Of a stretch of 57,635 bases of DNA, positions 55,268 through 57,635 are shown in pieces. A model generated the notes under the pieces. It made no database searches, was not told where the DNA came from, and worked only from the letters and a program-made list of their open reading frames with translations. The stretch spans positions 1-57,635 of the forward strand of contig JAJECK010000045.1 of the NCBI GenBank assembly GCA_022822085.1, in the 5' to 3' direction. Both the position numbers and the translations under genes were made by a program. Source of the stretch: Candidatus Poribacteria bacterium (GTDB lineage: Bacteria > Poribacteria > WGA-4E > WGA-3G). The stretch's first letter is position 1. The number at the start of each line of letters is the position of its first letter.

Positions 55268-55969
55268 TTATTCACCATTTGTATCCAGTTGGTTTTCTAA
55301 TTGGATTATCAGTTGTCCAAGTTGGAATCTGAGTAACATTGTATAAATCTGCAGCAACAACGTTACTTGTGCTTCGGTTGTTAGTTCACTAACCTGAATC
55401 ACTTGCATGAACTTCTCAGCACGTTCACGTATCTGTTCCGATTGTTCAAGATCTATAGGATCTGCCTCAGGATTACTCTCTTTTATATATTGCCAAATCC
55501 TGTCTTGTATTTCAAGCATATAATTTTTTGCCATGGCAGTGCGTGCTTTCTTAGCTGATTCAACCCAAATAGTATTTGCTTTCCAATTCAACATAAATGC
55601 GATACTATTTATGAGAACGTCCCGAAGTGTATCCTCTCCAGAAAGCAGTTCCTCAATATTGGTGATACCTTCAGCTTCAGCAGAGAAAGTCCGTACCCGT
55701 TTGAAATCTTTTAGATTTGACATCAACAACTCGTTTTCACTTATGAGATGCCAAAAACTTGCACTTGTGGATAGCAACACTTCAACCTGAGCACTTATTT
55801 CCTCAGGCATCTGCACACGAAGACAGAAATTGTGAATACTGTGCAGACGGCTACGAAAACTTTGTAAGCTTCCAGCAGTTTGGAATTCTGTCGGACTTGA
55901 AACTTGAGGAAGTAGAGATTCCCGGATATGTGATAGGATGATATCCACGGTGTTAGATTCAGCGTTCAT
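55268..55969 (-). CDS. helical protein of unknown function
   Basis: 233 residues, nearly all helical, soluble, no signal peptide. No family recognised. It precedes mazG by 14 bases, so co-transcribed with mazG and the nadD-like gene. Confidence 0.6.
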   Translation of the reverse strand: MNAESNTVDIILSHIRESLLPQVSSPTEFQTAGSLQSFRSRLHSIHNFCLRVQMPEEISAQVEVLLSTSASFWHLISENELLMSNLKDFKRVRTFSAEAEGITNIEELLSGEDTLRDVLINSIAFMLNWKANTIWVESAKKARTAMAKNYMLEIQDRIWQYIKESNPEADPIDLEQSEQIRERAEKFMQVIQVSELTTEAQVTLLLQIYTMLLRFQLGQLIIQLENQLDTNGE

Positions 55970-56131
55970 ACGAATTGCCTTCTAATTGCTGTTTTCACCA
56001 TGATAACAAATTTGTGGGTATTATTCAATGTAAATTGAGGATGTGCATAAATAATTCCGATTTAAATACGTGCTTAAAGGTAGTCCGCACACGCCAGGTG
56101 CCCGTTCTCAAGTTCAAGTAGCACAATCTGT

Positions 56132-56245
56132 CCGAAGATTAATTTATTAATTCGGTCTTTTTTATCCGTACGAGGCAGATGTACTCCATCGCTGGCGAGG
56201 TTTCCTAACCTCGCCACATTACCGAAATATTTTCTTTATCTTCAT
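56132..56245 (-). mobile_element. 114-bp hairpin MITE, copy E
   Basis: Flanks CACAATCTGT and TTAGATTGTG as in copy A, but the interior lies in the opposite orientation. Core GGCGAGGTTTCCTAACCTCGCC. Confidence 0.8.
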
Positions 56246-56630
56246 TTAGATTGTGCCTATGAATGTGCAAACTGACAGTTTGCGCTACAAGGACAAATGG
56301 TGGTGGGTCTGAAGTCCGTTACCGTCTGTGTAGAAGCACCAAATAATTATGCACACCCCTCAGATACTTGGTGTTTCTAAGTGCTACTGAAAAGAAAAAG
56401 GTAATCTTTTAGATTGGCACTTCGGCATCCCAAACTTTAATTCTGAAAATCTAGTAATCTTGAAAATCCTGGATCAGATACTAAAAAATGGTCCCACTAT
56501 AATATCTTTATACTCCGAGTACAAAATCTAAACTCTTAGTGAACATAAACCAAGTAGGCATCTTAAAACTACATACACCTGAAAATAGGCAAATAACCGA
56601 AGCTACCTGCCTGTAAAGATTTCATTTGCT
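56246..56630. other. intergenic stretch with GTAGC-type palindrome half
   Basis: TGACAGTTTGCGCTACA (56273-56289) matches the palindromic repeat family at 45720 and 48230. The rest shows no gene or signal I can recognise. Confidence 0.5.
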
Positions 56631-57635
56631 TCACTTCGCTAACTTTTGCTTCAAATAACCCCATTGCGTCGTTAGTTTATCTAGTGGAGACACCTCAAGC
56701 GAACCTTCAACCCAATCTGGAAAGTAAGCGTGTCCTAACGGAAAATCAGTGAGTTTCGTCATTTTGCGGCTATTCAGATCATACCGATAGATATTACGTG
56801 CCTTCTCCGGTTCTTTATATCCAATCAGCACTGTGTTATCATTCCCCATCCACGCTAAACCGCCCAAATATACCGATGTAAAAGGGAAATTGTGTGCGAC
56901 ACGGCTATCCGTAAAGACATTCTGAATGATAAGCTGGTGCCTAACAGTTTTTCCCTCACGTATATACTCTACTTCAAAATACATAATGTATTTCCCGGAA
57001 GGGGACCAACGGGGTTGACCACGTGAAAGCATTGTGACACCTTGATGAATAGGCGTGATCCGTTCTTTTCTGCCTCCATCCGCATTCATCACCCAGATAG
57101 TGTCACCATTTTCATAAACGATTCGCTTACCGTCAGGGGACCAGCTCGGAGTTTGCGACCACCCATGTTCTACTTTGTTATGTGTGAGTTGCTTTAGTTC
57201 TTCACGTTCTAAGTCGTAGGTGTAAATATCTAAGTCTCCCCCGCGGGTGCTATTAAAGGCGATGTACCTCCCATCAGGAGACACTACGGGGTTAATATCT
57301 CTCCGGTCATTGTCCATAAAACTGTGTTCATTCATACCTGTAGCATCGATGATGAAGAACTCGCTATGCATTACGTCCCCTGTATTTCGTAGTCCTTCAC
57401 CCCAGTCCCTTTCAAACACAATCCGTTTGCCGTCGGGAAACCAACGAGCGAAGTGATCATAACGCTTTGGATCTGTTATTCTACGTAAATTGCTGCCGTC
57501 ATCCTCCATGGCATAGATATGATAGCGCGTTTGTCCCAGATGTTTCATTCTTGCATCAAACACTATTTTGGCATCGCTATTCAACGGACAAAGCAAGTAA
57601 ATAGCAAGACTGACAAACACAAGCAAAAGAGTTAG
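56631..57635 (-). CDS. exported TolB-like (PD40) propeller, 5' end outside window
   Basis: At least 334 codons, open to the right window edge; the true start lies beyond. Hydrophobic segment LVFVSLAIYLLCPLNSDAK is a signal peptide. PD40 motifs: WFPDGKRIVFERD, VSPDGRYIAFNS, WSPDGKRIVYENG, WSPSGKYIMYFE. Ends DKLTTQWGYLKQKLAK, the tail shared with 21238-22260 and 44866-45609. Paralogue of the propeller at 21238. Confidence 0.85.
   Translation of the reverse strand, partial: LTLLLVFVSLAIYLLCPLNSDAKIVFDARMKHLGQTRYHIYAMEDDGSNLRRITDPKRYDHFARWFPDGKRIVFERDWGEGLRNTGDVMHSEFFIIDATGMNEHSFMDNDRRDINPVVSPDGRYIAFNSTRGGDLDIYTYDLEREELKQLTHNKVEHGWSQTPSWSPDGKRIVYENGDTIWVMNADGGRKERITPIHQGVTMLSRGQPRWSPSGKYIMYFEVEYIREGKTVRHQLIIQNVFTDSRVAHNFPFTSVYLGGLAWMGNDNTVLIGYKEPEKARNIYRYDLNSRKMTKLTDFPLGHAYFPDWVEGSLEVSPLDKLTTQWGYLKQKLAK

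Noticed and set aside
4139-56289. CRISPR array
   Set aside because: The repeats are dispersed palindromic elements, not regularly spaced direct repeats with unique spacers; no cas genes.
1-57635. tRNA or rRNA genes
   Set aside because: I looked in the gaps on both strands for cloverleaf arms and TTCGA-type loops and found none convincing; a tRNA scan would be needed to exclude them.

Overview
The window is a 57.6 kb piece of a bacterial chromosome, AT-rich and densely coded, with about 48 genes on both strands. Gene content (isolated BMC vertex protein, phytanoyl-CoA dioxygenase, neutral ceramidase, fuconate-dehydratase-type enolase, TolB-like propellers, LamG protein, many small palindromic repeats) resembles Candidatus Poribacteria. 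That assignment is from memory of the group and is tentative. TGA is used as a normal stop (for example pdxJ and jag), but in two genes an in-frame TGA sits exactly where the family has a functional cysteine, each followed by a bacterial SECIS-like hairpin. The host therefore very probably makes selenoproteins.

Layout. 0.2-2.8 kb: operon of three exported or membrane-anchored Cys/His-rich proteins of unknown function. 3.2-8 kb: NHL propeller, glutamate dehydrogenase, pdxJ, HAD phosphatase, pseudouridine synthase. 7.9-9.2 kb (minus): selenocysteine thioredoxin-TPR protein. 9.2-14.7 kb (minus): the conserved rnpA-yidD-yidC-jag-mnmE block without rpmH, preceded by an HNH nuclease. 14.7-20.4 kb: small membrane protein, thiO-like oxidase, EutN-like shell protein, histidine kinase, a degenerate NtrC-like regulator, fthC. 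20.4-24 kb: strong promoter, structured leader RNA, three exported proteins. 24-31 kb: comEA-like and cobalamin adenosyltransferase genes, fuconate dehydratase, aldolase, ceramidase, orphan ABC ATPase, alr. 31-33.5 kb: lipoprotein and potB/potC-like permeases. 33.5-43 kb (minus): a type III restriction-modification operon with two tandem ATPase/PIN-like pairs between mod and res. 43-45 kb: rhodanese-MoeB/ThiF selenoprotein and LamG protein. 45.8-48 kb: octaheme cytochrome c and an eight-helix membrane protein. 48-57.6 kb: gpmI, prs, Rpn-like nuclease, phyH, nadD-like, mazG, a helical protein and a TolB-like propeller cut by the window end.

Repeats. Intergenic DNA carries several short non-coding inverted-repeat elements (MITE-like). 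One 114 bp family has five copies. One pair sits inside another element whose uninterrupted form is also in the window, and two copies lie in the same flanks in opposite orientation. Three exported proteins share a C-terminal tail of the form KLTxxWGx[L/I]K, a candidate lineage-specific sorting signal. The most interesting systems are the two selenoproteins, the ATPase/PIN-like pairs inside the type III RM operon, the common C-terminal tail, and the repeat families.
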